Below, piece by piece: positions 49,301 through 57,865 of a DNA stretch of 64,000 nucleotides (the stretch's first letter is position 1; the number at the start of each line of letters is the position of its first letter). Position numbers and translations under genes: made by a program. The stretch lies in NCBI GenBank assembly GCA_963457535.1, contig OY734803.1:682001-746000 (forward strand), read 5' to 3'. Source of the DNA: JAHRAW01 sp028066695 (GTDB lineage: Bacteria; Pseudomonadota; Gammaproteobacteria; Arenicellales; Poriferihabitantaceae). The notes below the pieces were generated by a model. That model did no database searches and had not been told where the DNA came from. It worked only from the letters and a program-made list of their open reading frames with translations.

Positions 49301-49927
49301 GCCGCGCCTGCATTTACCGACGCCGCGTTTGAATTGCCGACTCTGTATGTGCGCGCCGATGCGTATTCCATAGAGTTTCCGGCGGCGACCAACCCGGATT
49401 CCACGCCGATCAATTACACCCTCGCCGGTCTGCCGGCAGGTTCCGGCATGGAATTCGCCGCGGACACGCGCATCCTTTCCGGCATCCCGACCGCCGATGC
49501 GGTCGCCGCCGGCGCGGGGGTGCTGACTTACACCGCGACCGACGCCACCGCGTTTTCCGTGGAACAGCAAATCCCCGTCCGTTTCGGCGCGTTTGATATG
49601 GATGTGGATGAAAGCGGAACGGTGGACAACCGCGACAGCGTTCTGGTCGCGCGCTATTTGCTCGGCGTAACCGGCGCCGCGCTCACTTTCGGCCAGACCG
49701 GCGCCGCGGCCGAAGATGTCGCCGACAAAATCGCCGCCGGCAAAGCCGACGCGTCCGGACATTTGGATGTGGACGGCGACAATGACACCGACGCCGATGA
49801 CGGCATTTTGATAACGCGCTACATGTTCGGTCTGCGCGGCGCGGCGCTGGTGGCGGGCATCGGCGATTTGGAAGAAAGCGACGCAAGCGGCATTGAGGCG
49901 AAAATCGCCGCGCTGCCATCGCCATAA
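46283..49927 (+). CDS. secreted FN3-repeat protein with dockerin-like C-terminus (second copy)
   Basis: A 1214-residue protein. The start at 46283 (MLQKQAGG) is used because it aligns with the paralogues and follows the purine-rich site; a longer start at 46259 is possible. A hydrophobic segment (about 24-35) and AEAQ suggest a signal peptide. The body has about seven FN3-like repeats of ~100 residues (each with NLxATxSG, TWDAP, YQxRWRTG, ISxxxxYxxQVASI) plus two modules of another type with GEPPATEVRIR and WEIQMAYINGQTPVNW. Near the end a putative Ig domain (FELPTLYVRADAYSIEFPAA, LAGLPAGSG, ILSGIPTA) precedes two calcium-loop segments, DVDESGTVDNRDS and DVDGDNDTDADDG, each with a helix as in dockerin type I. 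Likely a large surface or secreted binding protein. Confidence 0.88.
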   Translation: MLQKQAGGASEMPHNVLGRIGRNIFCAALLALASGFGGQEAEAQNRPAQNRPAGAPTITALHSFGNGALWIFYRRPADLGEPPATEVRIRVTRSNGTYISTGGASGQARSVAGNVVTPTAAGHLWTWNHNNNGGDIVTYGVGSSFAAGNVATVQIAYTNGQVPVAWSEARTAKTGTPNEPRNVNFIAGPGSFRVAWAANTITNTPVTGWKVQYRKSGTTTWSETDISDAGARLHVQTGLDAETEYEVQVAGTNARGTGILPATPYRVTTLAGTLTSPSIPKPPRNLSATQSGTSLAVTWDAPSSGPTPTAYQVRWRTGATIGARNAAAWSSPAQVTQRTHTIAGVSDSVLYEVQVASITNTILSFPAFTDWDATVRGPAITRPENPRNLGATQSGNNLELTWDAPGSGVTVSTYQIRWRTGPTKGQRDRAAWSAPVTVTGGKPAGNSHTIPGISNAVFWHVEIASITDQLLTFPEFIRWQGISGPTITAPGVPTNLTATHGDGALTLNWDPPASGATVGTYRVRWRSGRTKVARDAAQWSAPVQVENARHYKISNISNQALYEAQVASITDDLLVFTDLIHWQTTVQWPEITVPEPPQNLRATHSGDTLTLSWEAPTSGATVSGYRVRYRTGSTLALLETAGWSAPVQAIGRSQSITGISAGTLFEGQVASITPALATFPDFIEWETTVGWPSRPAGAPWLRPDPDGNGVDIVYTPPAFLGFPPATEVRVRYRRPNNGDWGNTGGEEGQARMVNPGTNDVPGFAGWLWQWSLNDAGGIIRTAGGSIFGPGNTWEIQMAYINGQTPVNWSPQRTVTVGAPGEATNVRVLGGPGAFVAQWDGSRGPATTDWQVRYRKKGETAYTSVEIAEAGARSYVQNGLEPGTEYEVLVVGTNSNGTGVLPLSPQSVTTGVTDTVTPRNLAATRGDGEVTLAWDAPSGAGPYSTYSVRFKTGADEAALTAAEYGDPAAATALTYAITVANNERYAAQVAALNDDAPEFVAWTSIQSAAPAFTDAAFELPTLYVRADAYSIEFPAATNPDSTPINYTLAGLPAGSGMEFAADTRILSGIPTADAVAAGAGVLTYTATDATAFSVEQQIPVRFGAFDMDVDESGTVDNRDSVLVARYLLGVTGAALTFGQTGAAAEDVADKIAAGKADASGHLDVDGDNDTDADDGILITRYMFGLRGAALVAGIGDLEESDASGIEAKIAALPSP

Positions 49928-50058
49928 ATTCGCCCGGCGGCAGCGGCGCGCGGCGGCTTGACACCGCCGCCGCGGGCGTGTAGAATGCCGCGCAGTTTTG
50001 CTGTTTTCGTTCTTTTGTGAATCACCATCCGGAGAGAGTCATGTTGCAAAAGCAAGCC
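49928..50058. repeat. intergenic direct repeat, copy 2
   Basis: Nearly identical copy of 46170-46300, carrying the same promoter and start region. The pattern fits duplication of a gene plus its promoter, or later gene conversion. Confidence 0.85.
49958..49986 (+). promoter_or_regulatory. sigma70 promoter of the third FN3 gene
   Basis: TTGACA (49958-49963), 17 bases, TAGAAT (49981-49986); identical to the promoter of the second gene, including the surrounding GC dyad. Confidence 0.8.
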
Positions 50059-53000
50059 GGCGGCGCGAGCGAAGCGCCGCACAATGTCCTCGGCCGAATC
50101 GGCCGCAATATCTTCTGCGCCGCATTGCTGGCGCTGGCATCGGGATTTGGAGGGCAGGAAGCCGAGGCGCAAAATCGGCCGGCCGGCGCGCCGACGATTA
50201 CCGCAATACATTCCTTCGCGCAGGGCGGTGTATGGATCACTTACGCGCCGCCCACCGACCTCGGCGAGCCGCCGGCCACGGGACCCGGCGAGCCGGAGGC
50301 CACGGGACCCCGCATGCGCGCCCGCAGGGTCGGCCATACTACGTGGGCCAATCCCAGCGGCGCGAACGGCCACATCCGCTGGGTGAACGAGCAAAATGTT
50401 GTGACGCCCACCGCGGACGGGCACCTGTGGACATGGACGCACGGCAACAACGGCGGAGAAATCGTAACTTATGGCCCCGGCAGCCGATGGGGCGCCGGCA
50501 GCGCCTGGGAAGTCCAGATCGCATACACCAACGGCCAGGTTCCGGTCGCTTGGTCGCCGGCACGGACGGTTATCGTCGGCGCGCCGCGCGAACCGAGGGA
50601 AGTGGCGCTCACCGCCGGTCCCGGCGCGTTTCGGGTCACATGGCTTCGGGATAACTCGGGGGGGAACACGCCGGTGGAAACCGGCTGGAAAGTGCAATAC
50701 CGCAAATCCGGAGCGACCACATGGACCGACGCGGACATCTCCGACGCGGACGCCCGGTCGCATGTGCAGACCGGGCTTGACTCCGAGACCGCATACGAAG
50801 TGCAGGTCGCCGGCACGAACGCGCGCGGCACCGGCACTGTTCCGGCAACTCCGTACACGGTCACCACCCTCGCCGGCACCCTTACTTCGCCCTCCGTTCC
50901 CAAATCGCCGCGCAATTTGAGCGCGACGCAAAGCGGCAACAGTTTGGCGGTGACCTGGGACGCGCCGGCAAGCGGCGACACGCCGACCGCCTATCAAGTC
51001 CGCTGGCGCATCGGCCTGGACACGAGACGGCGCGGTGTTGCGGAGTGGAGCACCCCGGTGCAAGTGACGCAGCGCACCCACACCATCGCCGGCATTTCCG
51101 ACTCGGTCCTCTACGAGGTGCAAGTCGCCAGCATCAGCAACACGCTTTTGTCTTTCCCCGCATTCATCACTTGGGATACGACCCTGAGCGGGCCGACAAT
51201 CACCCAGGTCGAAAAGCCTGTCAACCTGGCCGCAACGCAAAGCAGCAACAGTTTGAATGTGACCTGGGACGCGCCGACAAGCGGCGCGGTGGTGACCAAA
51301 TACCAGATCCGCTGGCGCACCGGCAAGACCAAGGGCCAGCGAGCTGCCGCGGCGTGGAGCAGCCCGGTGACGGTGACAGGGGGGCAAGCGACCGGGAACA
51401 CCCACACCATCCCCGGCATTTCCAACGCGGTTTTCTACCAAGTGGAGATCGCCAGCGTCACCGACCAACTTATCACCTTCCCCGAATTCATCAAGTGGGA
51501 AGCGAGGGTCGGCGGGCCGCGAATCACCACGCCCCAAATTCCCACCAACCTGACCGCGACGCATGGCAACGGCGCCTTGACGCTGAATTGGGGCCCGCCG
51601 ACAAGGGGCGCAACGGTCGGCACTTACCGCGTCCGCTGGAGGAGCGGCGCGACCAAGGCCGCGCGCAATGCCGCGACGTGGAGCACGCCGGTGCAGGTGG
51701 AGAATGCGACCCATTATGCGATTCCCAACATCGCCGACGACAGAACGACCCTCTACCAGGCGCAAGTCGCGAGCATCACCGACGACCTGCTGGCCTTCCC
51801 CGGGTTGATTGACTGGAGAACCACGGTGCAATGGCCGGAAATCACCGTGCCCGAACCGCCGCAAAACCTGCGCGTGACGCACAGCGTCGACACACTGACG
51901 CTCGCCTGGGAGCCGCCGGCAAGCGGCGCCACGGTCATGACTTACCGCGTCCGCTACAAGACCGGATCAACCGAAGCCTTGCTGGCGACCGCGGGTTGGA
52001 GCGCGCCGGTGCAAACGACCACCCGCTCGCAATCAATCTCCGGCATTGTCACCGGAACCTTCTTTGAGGCGCAAATCGCGAGCATCAACGACGACATCCT
52101 CGCTTTCCCCGATTTCATTGAGTGGGAGGCGACCGTGGGCTGGCCCAGCCGGCCGGCCGGCGCACCGTTCGTTTCGGTGGTGCCCCGGCACGCTTCGGGC
52201 GTAGGTTTTCTGGAGATCTCTTACTCGCGGCCCGGCTTTTTGGGGGTTCCGCCGGCCGAGGAAGTCCGCATTCGCCACCGCAGCCCCAATGGAACTTGGT
52301 CCAGCAATGGCGGTGAGGAGGGCCAGGCCAGGCCCGACTCACATACGGTCTTTGCCGGGGGGATATGGACCTGGTCGCACCGCAACAACGGCGGCACACT
52401 CCTCTCTCTCCCCGTTGCCTCCGGCCACACCTGGGAAATCGAGATGGCATACGCCAACGGCCGCACCCAGCCCAAGTGGTCCAAGGTGCGGACGGCTACC
52501 GGGGGCACGCCGGCCGAAGTGACGGGGGTTGAGGTTGTGGCGGGTCCCGGCGCTTTTCAGATCTCATGGCGCGGGACCGTCGGTGACACCGGGCTCGGTT
52601 TTGTCTTTAACCCAACCGGCTGGGAAGTGCTCTACCGCAAAAAAGGGGAGTCCGACTACACCAGCGTGGAAATCGCCGATCCGAGCGCCCGGGCGTATGT
52701 GCAAAACGGGCTTGAGCCCGGGGCCGAATACGAGGTGATGGTCGCCGGCACGACCGCGCCCGGCACCGGCGTCCTTCCGGCGTCCCCGCGGACCGTCACC
52801 ATCAGCGCCACCGACGCGGTCACGCCGCGCAACCTCGCCGCAACGCGCGGCGACGGCGAAGTGACGCTGGCCTGGGACGCGCCGGCAAGCGGCGGCCCCT
52901 ATTCCACCTACAAAGTCCGCGTGAAAACCGGCGCCGATGAAGCCGCGCTGGACGCGGCCGAATACGGCGACCCGGTCGCCGTGGGCGAACTCACCCACAC

Positions 53001-53745
53001 CATCACCGTCGCCAACGACGAACTCTACGCCGCGCAGGTCGCCGCCATCAACGACAGCGCGCCCGAGTTCGTTTCCTGGGACGCGACCGCGCAAAGCGCC
53101 GCGCCGAAATTTGCCGGCGCCGCGCAGGAATCTGCGGACGCCGCGTTTGAGTTGCCGGTTTTCTATGTGCGCGCCAACCCGTATTCCGTGCAGTTGCCGG
53201 CGGCGACCAACCCGGATTCCACGCCGATCAATTACACCCTCGCCGGCCTGCCGGCAGGTACCGGCATGGAATTCGCCGCGGACACGCGCATTCTTTCCGG
53301 CACCCCGACCGCAGACGCGGTCGCCGCCGGCGGGGGGGTGCTGACTTACACCGCGACCGACGCCACCGCGCTTTCCGTGGAGCAGACATTCCTCCTCGCT
53401 TTCGGCGAGTTTGACATGGATGTGGACGAAAGCGGAACGGTGGACAGCCGCGACAGCATTCTGGTCGCGCGCTACCTGCTCGGCGTAACCGGCGCCGCGC
53501 TCACCTTCGGCCAGACCGGCGCCGCGACGGAAGATGTCGCCGACAAAATCGCCGCCGGCAAAGCCGACGCGTCCGGGCATTTGGATGTGGACGGCGACAA
53601 CGACACCGACGCCGATGACGGAATTTTGATAACCCGCTACATGTTCGGCCTGCGCGGCGCGGCGCTGGTGGCGGGCATCGGCGATTTGGAAGAAAGCGAC
53701 GCAAGCGGCATTGAGGCGAAAATCGCCGCGCTACCATCGCCATAA
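50041..53745 (+). CDS. secreted FN3-repeat protein with dockerin-like C-terminus (third copy)
   Basis: A 1234-residue paralogue with the same order of parts: signal-like start, module with WEVQIAYTNGQVPVAW, FN3 repeats, a second such module, two more FN3 repeats, putative Ig domain, dockerin-like pair of calcium loops (DVDESGTVDSRDS, DVDGDNDTDADDG). GGAG lies 6 bases before the ATG at 50041. Differences from copy two concentrate in the first and eighth modules (including an extra GEPEATGP piece near residue 85), whereas the dockerin-like end is nearly identical, which suggests variable tips on a conserved anchor. No enzyme domain was seen. No cohesin partner is encoded here. Confidence 0.88.
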   Translation: MLQKQAGGASEAPHNVLGRIGRNIFCAALLALASGFGGQEAEAQNRPAGAPTITAIHSFAQGGVWITYAPPTDLGEPPATGPGEPEATGPRMRARRVGHTTWANPSGANGHIRWVNEQNVVTPTADGHLWTWTHGNNGGEIVTYGPGSRWGAGSAWEVQIAYTNGQVPVAWSPARTVIVGAPREPREVALTAGPGAFRVTWLRDNSGGNTPVETGWKVQYRKSGATTWTDADISDADARSHVQTGLDSETAYEVQVAGTNARGTGTVPATPYTVTTLAGTLTSPSVPKSPRNLSATQSGNSLAVTWDAPASGDTPTAYQVRWRIGLDTRRRGVAEWSTPVQVTQRTHTIAGISDSVLYEVQVASISNTLLSFPAFITWDTTLSGPTITQVEKPVNLAATQSSNSLNVTWDAPTSGAVVTKYQIRWRTGKTKGQRAAAAWSSPVTVTGGQATGNTHTIPGISNAVFYQVEIASVTDQLITFPEFIKWEARVGGPRITTPQIPTNLTATHGNGALTLNWGPPTRGATVGTYRVRWRSGATKAARNAATWSTPVQVENATHYAIPNIADDRTTLYQAQVASITDDLLAFPGLIDWRTTVQWPEITVPEPPQNLRVTHSVDTLTLAWEPPASGATVMTYRVRYKTGSTEALLATAGWSAPVQTTTRSQSISGIVTGTFFEAQIASINDDILAFPDFIEWEATVGWPSRPAGAPFVSVVPRHASGVGFLEISYSRPGFLGVPPAEEVRIRHRSPNGTWSSNGGEEGQARPDSHTVFAGGIWTWSHRNNGGTLLSLPVASGHTWEIEMAYANGRTQPKWSKVRTATGGTPAEVTGVEVVAGPGAFQISWRGTVGDTGLGFVFNPTGWEVLYRKKGESDYTSVEIADPSARAYVQNGLEPGAEYEVMVAGTTAPGTGVLPASPRTVTISATDAVTPRNLAATRGDGEVTLAWDAPASGGPYSTYKVRVKTGADEAALDAAEYGDPVAVGELTHTITVANDELYAAQVAAINDSAPEFVSWDATAQSAAPKFAGAAQESADAAFELPVFYVRANPYSVQLPAATNPDSTPINYTLAGLPAGTGMEFAADTRILSGTPTADAVAAGGGVLTYTATDATALSVEQTFLLAFGEFDMDVDESGTVDSRDSILVARYLLGVTGAALTFGQTGAATEDVADKIAAGKADASGHLDVDGDNDTDADDGILITRYMFGLRGAALVAGIGDLEESDASGIEAKIAALPSP

Positions 53746-53782
53746 TTCGCATTGGCGGCCGGCGCGAACTTGTGACCGCCGA

Positions 53783-54331
53783 ATGAGCGGCATGCAGGCG
53801 GTCAAGTTTTGCGGCCAATGCGGCGAAAAAGTCTCGCTGCTGACGCCGGACGGCGACACGCGCAACCGGCATGTCTGCGGCGCCTGCGGGCACATCCATT
53901 ACCTCAACCCGAAAGTGGTGTGCGGCTGCATTCCGGTCTGGGACGGGCGGATTTTGCTGTGCAAGCGCGCAATAGAGCCGCGCATGGGGCTGTGGACGCT
54001 GCCGGCCGGTTTCATGGAAAACGGCGAGACCGTCCAGCACGGCGCGGCGCGCGAGACCATGGAGGAGGCCTGCGCGCCGGTCACCAAGCAGCGGTTGTTC
54101 GGCGTCTACAATCTGCCGCGCGCCAATCAGGTCTATGTGATGTTTCTCGCCGAATTGACCGGCGCCGACAATTTCGCCGCCGGCGACGAGAGTCTGGAGG
54201 CGCGGCTGTTTGACGAGGCCGAGATTCCGTGGGACAAAATCGCCTTCCGCGTGATTCGGCAGACTTTGGAGCGGTATTTGGCGGAGCGCAAAAACGGGCG
54301 GTTTTCCATCGCGGTGGAAGATGTGGAGTGA
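53783..54331 (+). CDS. Nudix hydrolase with zinc ribbon
   Basis: A 182-residue enzyme. The N-terminal zinc ribbon has Cys10, Cys13, Cys32 and Cys35 (FCGQCG, VCGACG). The Nudix box runs from GFMENGE (76-82) to RETMEE (90-95). Such enzymes cleave nucleoside diphosphate derivatives; the ribbon type includes NADH or ADP-ribose hydrolases. The start could also be the ATG at 53792. Encoded 37 bases after the third FN3 gene, probably from its own promoter; the two need not be related in function. Confidence 0.85.
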   Translation: MSGMQAVKFCGQCGEKVSLLTPDGDTRNRHVCGACGHIHYLNPKVVCGCIPVWDGRILLCKRAIEPRMGLWTLPAGFMENGETVQHGAARETMEEACAPVTKQRLFGVYNLPRANQVYVMFLAELTGADNFAAGDESLEARLFDEAEIPWDKIAFRVIRQTLERYLAERKNGRFSIAVEDVE

Positions 54332-54365
54332 ACATGCCCCGCCACGCCGCGCCGCGCCGCGAAAG

Positions 54366-54566
54366 TTATCCACAATTTGCGCGCGCCGCCGCGCATTCGC
54401 GGCATTTACCCTCGGTGTCTGTTTTCGCGCGTCAATAGTCCGGCATAACAAATTGTTTTCGTTGAATTATTCAGTTTTTGGTCAATTTTTAAGCAAGCCG
54501 CGCTTTTGCCCCGCGAGGGTTGCAAGCGGCGGCATTTGGCGAAATTTATGCACACAGTTATCCACC
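54366..54566 (+). promoter_or_regulatory. cluster of DnaA boxes in an AT-rich gap before priA
   Basis: In the 282-base gap between the Nudix gene and priA there are TTATCCACA (54366-54374), TTATGCACA (54546-54554) and TTATCCACC (54558-54566); the first two match the DnaA consensus TTWTNCACA, and the third differs by one base. Between them lies an AT-rich stretch (about 54437-54491). This could be a chromosomal origin, a DnaA titration site, or DnaA control of priA. Confidence 0.55.
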
Positions 54567-54613
54567 GATTCTGTGCGTAACCCCCCGAACGCGCCCCGGT
54601 CCCGGCCCCGGTT

Positions 54614-56809
54614 ATGAGCGGCGTGGTGCAAGTCGCGGTGCCGGCGCCGTTGCGCCGCCTTTTTGACTACCGCTGGGAGGGCGAACGCCCGGCGCCGGGC
54701 GCGCGGGTGCGCGTGCCGTTCGGCCGGCGCAAACTGGTCGGCGTGGCCGTCTCGCACCGCCCGGCCTCGGCGCCGCGCCGCCTGCGCGCCATCGGCGAGA
54801 CGCTGGACGACGGCAATTTGTTCGGCGATGCGTTGCTGGAATTGCTGCTGTGGGCGGCGCGCTACTACCACCACCCGCTCGGCGAGGCGCTGCACACCGC
54901 GCTGCCGCCGGCGTTGCGCCGCGGCGCGCCGCCGCATGACCCGACTCTCCGCGATTGCCTGCGCGCGGTTGAAATTGACGGCGGCGGCGCGCCGGATTTG
55001 GCGCGCGCGCCGGCGCAGGCGCGCATCCACCGCCACCTGCTCGGCGCCGGCTGGGTGGAAGCGGCCGAGTTGCGGCGGCAATTTCCGAATAGCAGCGGAG
55101 CGCTGCGGCGGTTGCTGGAAAAAGGCGCGGTGGAGGCCGGGTTGCGCCCGCTTCCCCCCGCGCCGGAAAATATTCCGCAAGAAGATGCGCCGCGAATTGA
55201 AATGAACCCGCAACAGCGCGCGGCCGCCGATGCGCTCGCCGCGCAGGACGGCTTCGCCTCGTTTTTGCTGCACGGCGTCACCGGCAGCGGCAAAACCGAG
55301 GTCTATCTGGACGCCGCTGAGAAATGCGTCGCCGCCGGGCGGCAAGCGCTGTTTCTGGTGCCGGAAATCGCGCTGACGCCGCAATTGGTGGCGCGCGTGC
55401 GCGCGCGGCTCGGCGGCTCGGTGTGCGTGCTGCATTCGGCGATGCCGCCCGAGGAGCGATACCGCGCGTGGTGGCGCGCGCGCGCCGGCGAGGCCGCGGC
55501 GGTGCTGGGCACGCGCTCGGCGGTGTTCACGCCGCTCAAATCGCCCGGGCTGATCTTGGTGGACGAGGAGCACGACATTTCCTACAAACAGCAGGACGGC
55601 TTTCGCTACCACGCGCGCGACCTCGCCATCAAGCGCGCCAGCATGGAAGGCGTGCCGGTGGTGCTCGGCTCGGCGACGCCGTCCATGGAAACGCGCCACA
55701 ACGCGCTCGCCGGGCGGCACCGGTTGCTCGCGCTGGAACGCCGCGGCGGGCAGGCCGCGCTGCCGCGCATTGATTTCATTGATCTGGCGCGCCACCGCCC
55801 GGTGGAGGGGGTGTCGGCGCCGCTGCTGCGCGCGCTGCGCCGGCGGCTGGAAAACCGCGAGCAGTCCATCGTGTTTTTAAACCGGCGCGGCTTCGCGCCG
55901 CTGGCGCAATGCGTCCGCTGCGGCTGGCAGGCGCTGTGCGAGCGTTGCGACGCGCGCCTGACCTACCACCGCGGCGCCGAGGAATTTCGCTGCCACCACT
56001 GCGGCGCGGCCGGGCGCGCCGAAATGGCCTGCGGCGAGTGCGGCGAAAAACTCTTCCTCATCGGCGCCGGCACGCAGCGGCTGGAGCGCCACCTGCGGGA
56101 AAAATTTCCGCAAGCGCGCATTCGCCGGCTGGACCGCGACCAATTCCCCGGGCAGGCGCAACTGGAGCGCGAACTGGAGGCGATCGGGCGCGGCGAGACC
56201 GACATCATCATCGGCACGCAGTTGATTTCCAAGGGGCACGACTTCGCCGGGGTGACGCTGGTGGGCGTGGTCAATTCCGACCAGGGGCTTTACAGCGCCG
56301 ACTTTCGCGCGCCCGAGTATTTGTTCCAGCAACTGACGCAGGTCTCGGGGCGCGCCGGGCGGGCGCGCGCGCCGGGCGAGGTGCTGATTCAGACCGCGCA
56401 TCCCGGCCACCACACGCTGCAGTCCATGCGCGCGCACGACTTTGAGAGTTTCGCCGGGCGGTGTTTGGACGAGCGGCGCGCGGCCGGCTGGCCGCCGTTC
56501 AGCCACATCGCGCTGTGGCGCGCCGAGGCCGCGCGGCCCGGCGCCGCGCTGCAGTTTCTGCGCCACGCCGCGGATGTCGGGCGGAAACTGCGCGAATCCG
56601 CCGACGCGCCGCGCGTGCAAATTCTGGACGCGGTCGCCGCGCCGATGGAAAAACTCGCCGGCCGCCACCGCGCGCAGTTGATGGTGCGCAGCGCGCGGCG
56701 CGCGCCGCTGCACCGGCTGCTGCGCGAATGGTGCGAGGCGCTGGAGACCGACCCGCGCGCGCGGCGCGCGCGCTGGTCGCTGGATGTTGACCCGATGGAA
56801 ATGTTTTAA
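54614..56809 (+). CDS. priA: primosomal protein N' (replication restart helicase)
   Basis: A 731-residue PriA. The N-terminal DNA-binding domain (VAVPAPLRRLFDYRW) is followed by Walker A GVTGSGKT (221-228), DEEH (317-320) and the zinc-binding cysteine cluster CVRCG, CERC, CHHCG, CGECG, then QVSGRAGR. It reloads the replicative helicase at collapsed forks. Complete. It is preceded by DnaA boxes and followed after 9 bases by pyrC. Confidence 0.96.
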   Translation: MSGVVQVAVPAPLRRLFDYRWEGERPAPGARVRVPFGRRKLVGVAVSHRPASAPRRLRAIGETLDDGNLFGDALLELLLWAARYYHHPLGEALHTALPPALRRGAPPHDPTLRDCLRAVEIDGGGAPDLARAPAQARIHRHLLGAGWVEAAELRRQFPNSSGALRRLLEKGAVEAGLRPLPPAPENIPQEDAPRIEMNPQQRAAADALAAQDGFASFLLHGVTGSGKTEVYLDAAEKCVAAGRQALFLVPEIALTPQLVARVRARLGGSVCVLHSAMPPEERYRAWWRARAGEAAAVLGTRSAVFTPLKSPGLILVDEEHDISYKQQDGFRYHARDLAIKRASMEGVPVVLGSATPSMETRHNALAGRHRLLALERRGGQAALPRIDFIDLARHRPVEGVSAPLLRALRRRLENREQSIVFLNRRGFAPLAQCVRCGWQALCERCDARLTYHRGAEEFRCHHCGAAGRAEMACGECGEKLFLIGAGTQRLERHLREKFPQARIRRLDRDQFPGQAQLERELEAIGRGETDIIIGTQLISKGHDFAGVTLVGVVNSDQGLYSADFRAPEYLFQQLTQVSGRAGRARAPGEVLIQTAHPGHHTLQSMRAHDFESFAGRCLDERRAAGWPPFSHIALWRAEAARPGAALQFLRHAADVGRKLRESADAPRVQILDAVAAPMEKLAGRHRAQLMVRSARRAPLHRLLREWCEALETDPRARRARWSLDVDPMEMF

Positions 56810-56818
56810 TATGCAGAG

Positions 56819-57859
56819 ATGGCAAAGCGCGACAGCGTGAGCATTACCCGGCCGGATGACTGGCATGTGCATCTGCGCCGCGGTGAAATTATGGAGATGG
56901 CGGCGCGCCACACCGCCGCGCGTTTTGCGCGCGCGATGGTCATGCCGAACCTGTCGCCGCCGGTGCGCACGGTCGCCGAGGCGCGCGTGTACCGCGATGA
57001 AATCGCGGCCGCGGCCGGCAAGAACTTTCAGCCGCTCCTGTCGCTGTATCTGACCGACGACACCGGCCGCGACGAGGTGGCGCGCGCCGCCGAGGACGAC
57101 GCAATTGTCGGCTTCAAACTCTATCCGGCCGGCGCGACCACGAATTCCGACGCCGGCGTGCGCGACCCGCTGAAACTGATGCCGCTGATGGAGGAAATCG
57201 CCGCGCGCAAACTGGTGCTGCAGGTGCATGCCGAAACGACCGTGCCCGAGGTGGATGTGTTTGACCGCGAGGCGGTGTTCATTGAGCGCGTCCTCGCGCC
57301 GCTGCACCGCGAAGTGCCCGAACTGAAAATCGTGCTGGAGCACGCCACCACGATGGAAGCGGTGCAGTTCGTCCGCGAAAGTAGCGCCGGCGTCGCGGCG
57401 ACCATCACCGCGCACCACCTGCTGCTGAACCGCAACGAAATGTTTCGCGGCGGCCTGCGCCCGCACGCCTACTGCCTGCCGGTGCTGAAACGCGAGCGCC
57501 ACCGCCGCGCATTGCTGGAAGCCGCGTGCGGCGGCGAGCCGTCGTTTTTTCTCGGCAGCGACAGCGCGCCGCATCCGCGCGGCGCGAAGGAATCGGCGTG
57601 CGGCTGCGCCGGCATCTACACCGCGCACGCGGCGATGGAGTTATACGCCGAGGTGTTTGACGCGATGGACGCGATGGACAAACTGGAGGGGTTCGCCGCG
57701 CATCACGGCGCGGATTTTTACGGGGTGCCGCGCAATGCGGGGCGGCTGGAGTTGCGCAGAAAAGCGCGGACGGTGGAGCGCGTCTACGCCGCCGGCGACT
57801 GCGAAGTCGTGCCGCTGCGCGCCGGACAGACGCTCGCCTGGTCGCTCGCGCAAGAGTAG
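56819..57859 (+). CDS. pyrC: dihydroorotase
   Basis: A 346-residue class II dihydroorotase for pyrimidine synthesis. Metal-binding DWHVHLR (14-20), the carbamylated-Lys segment FKLYPAGATTNSD, LQVHAE, LEHATT and GSDSAPH are all present. It closes carbamoyl-aspartate to dihydroorotate. Starts 9 bases after priA, so probably co-transcribed. It converges with ppiD (6 bases between stop codons). Confidence 0.96.
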   Translation: MAKRDSVSITRPDDWHVHLRRGEIMEMAARHTAARFARAMVMPNLSPPVRTVAEARVYRDEIAAAAGKNFQPLLSLYLTDDTGRDEVARAAEDDAIVGFKLYPAGATTNSDAGVRDPLKLMPLMEEIAARKLVLQVHAETTVPEVDVFDREAVFIERVLAPLHREVPELKIVLEHATTMEAVQFVRESSAGVAATITAHHLLLNRNEMFRGGLRPHAYCLPVLKRERHRRALLEAACGGEPSFFLGSDSAPHPRGAKESACGCAGIYTAHAAMELYAEVFDAMDAMDKLEGFAAHHGADFYGVPRNAGRLELRRKARTVERVYAAGDCEVVPLRAGQTLAWSLAQE

Positions 57860-57865
57860 CCGCGG

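Noticed and set aside
42851..52278. Long antisense open frames opposite the FN3 genes (up to about 690 residues)
   Set aside because: They mirror the repetitive GC-rich codons of the sense strand, have low-complexity Arg/Gly-rich translations and lack ribosome sites.
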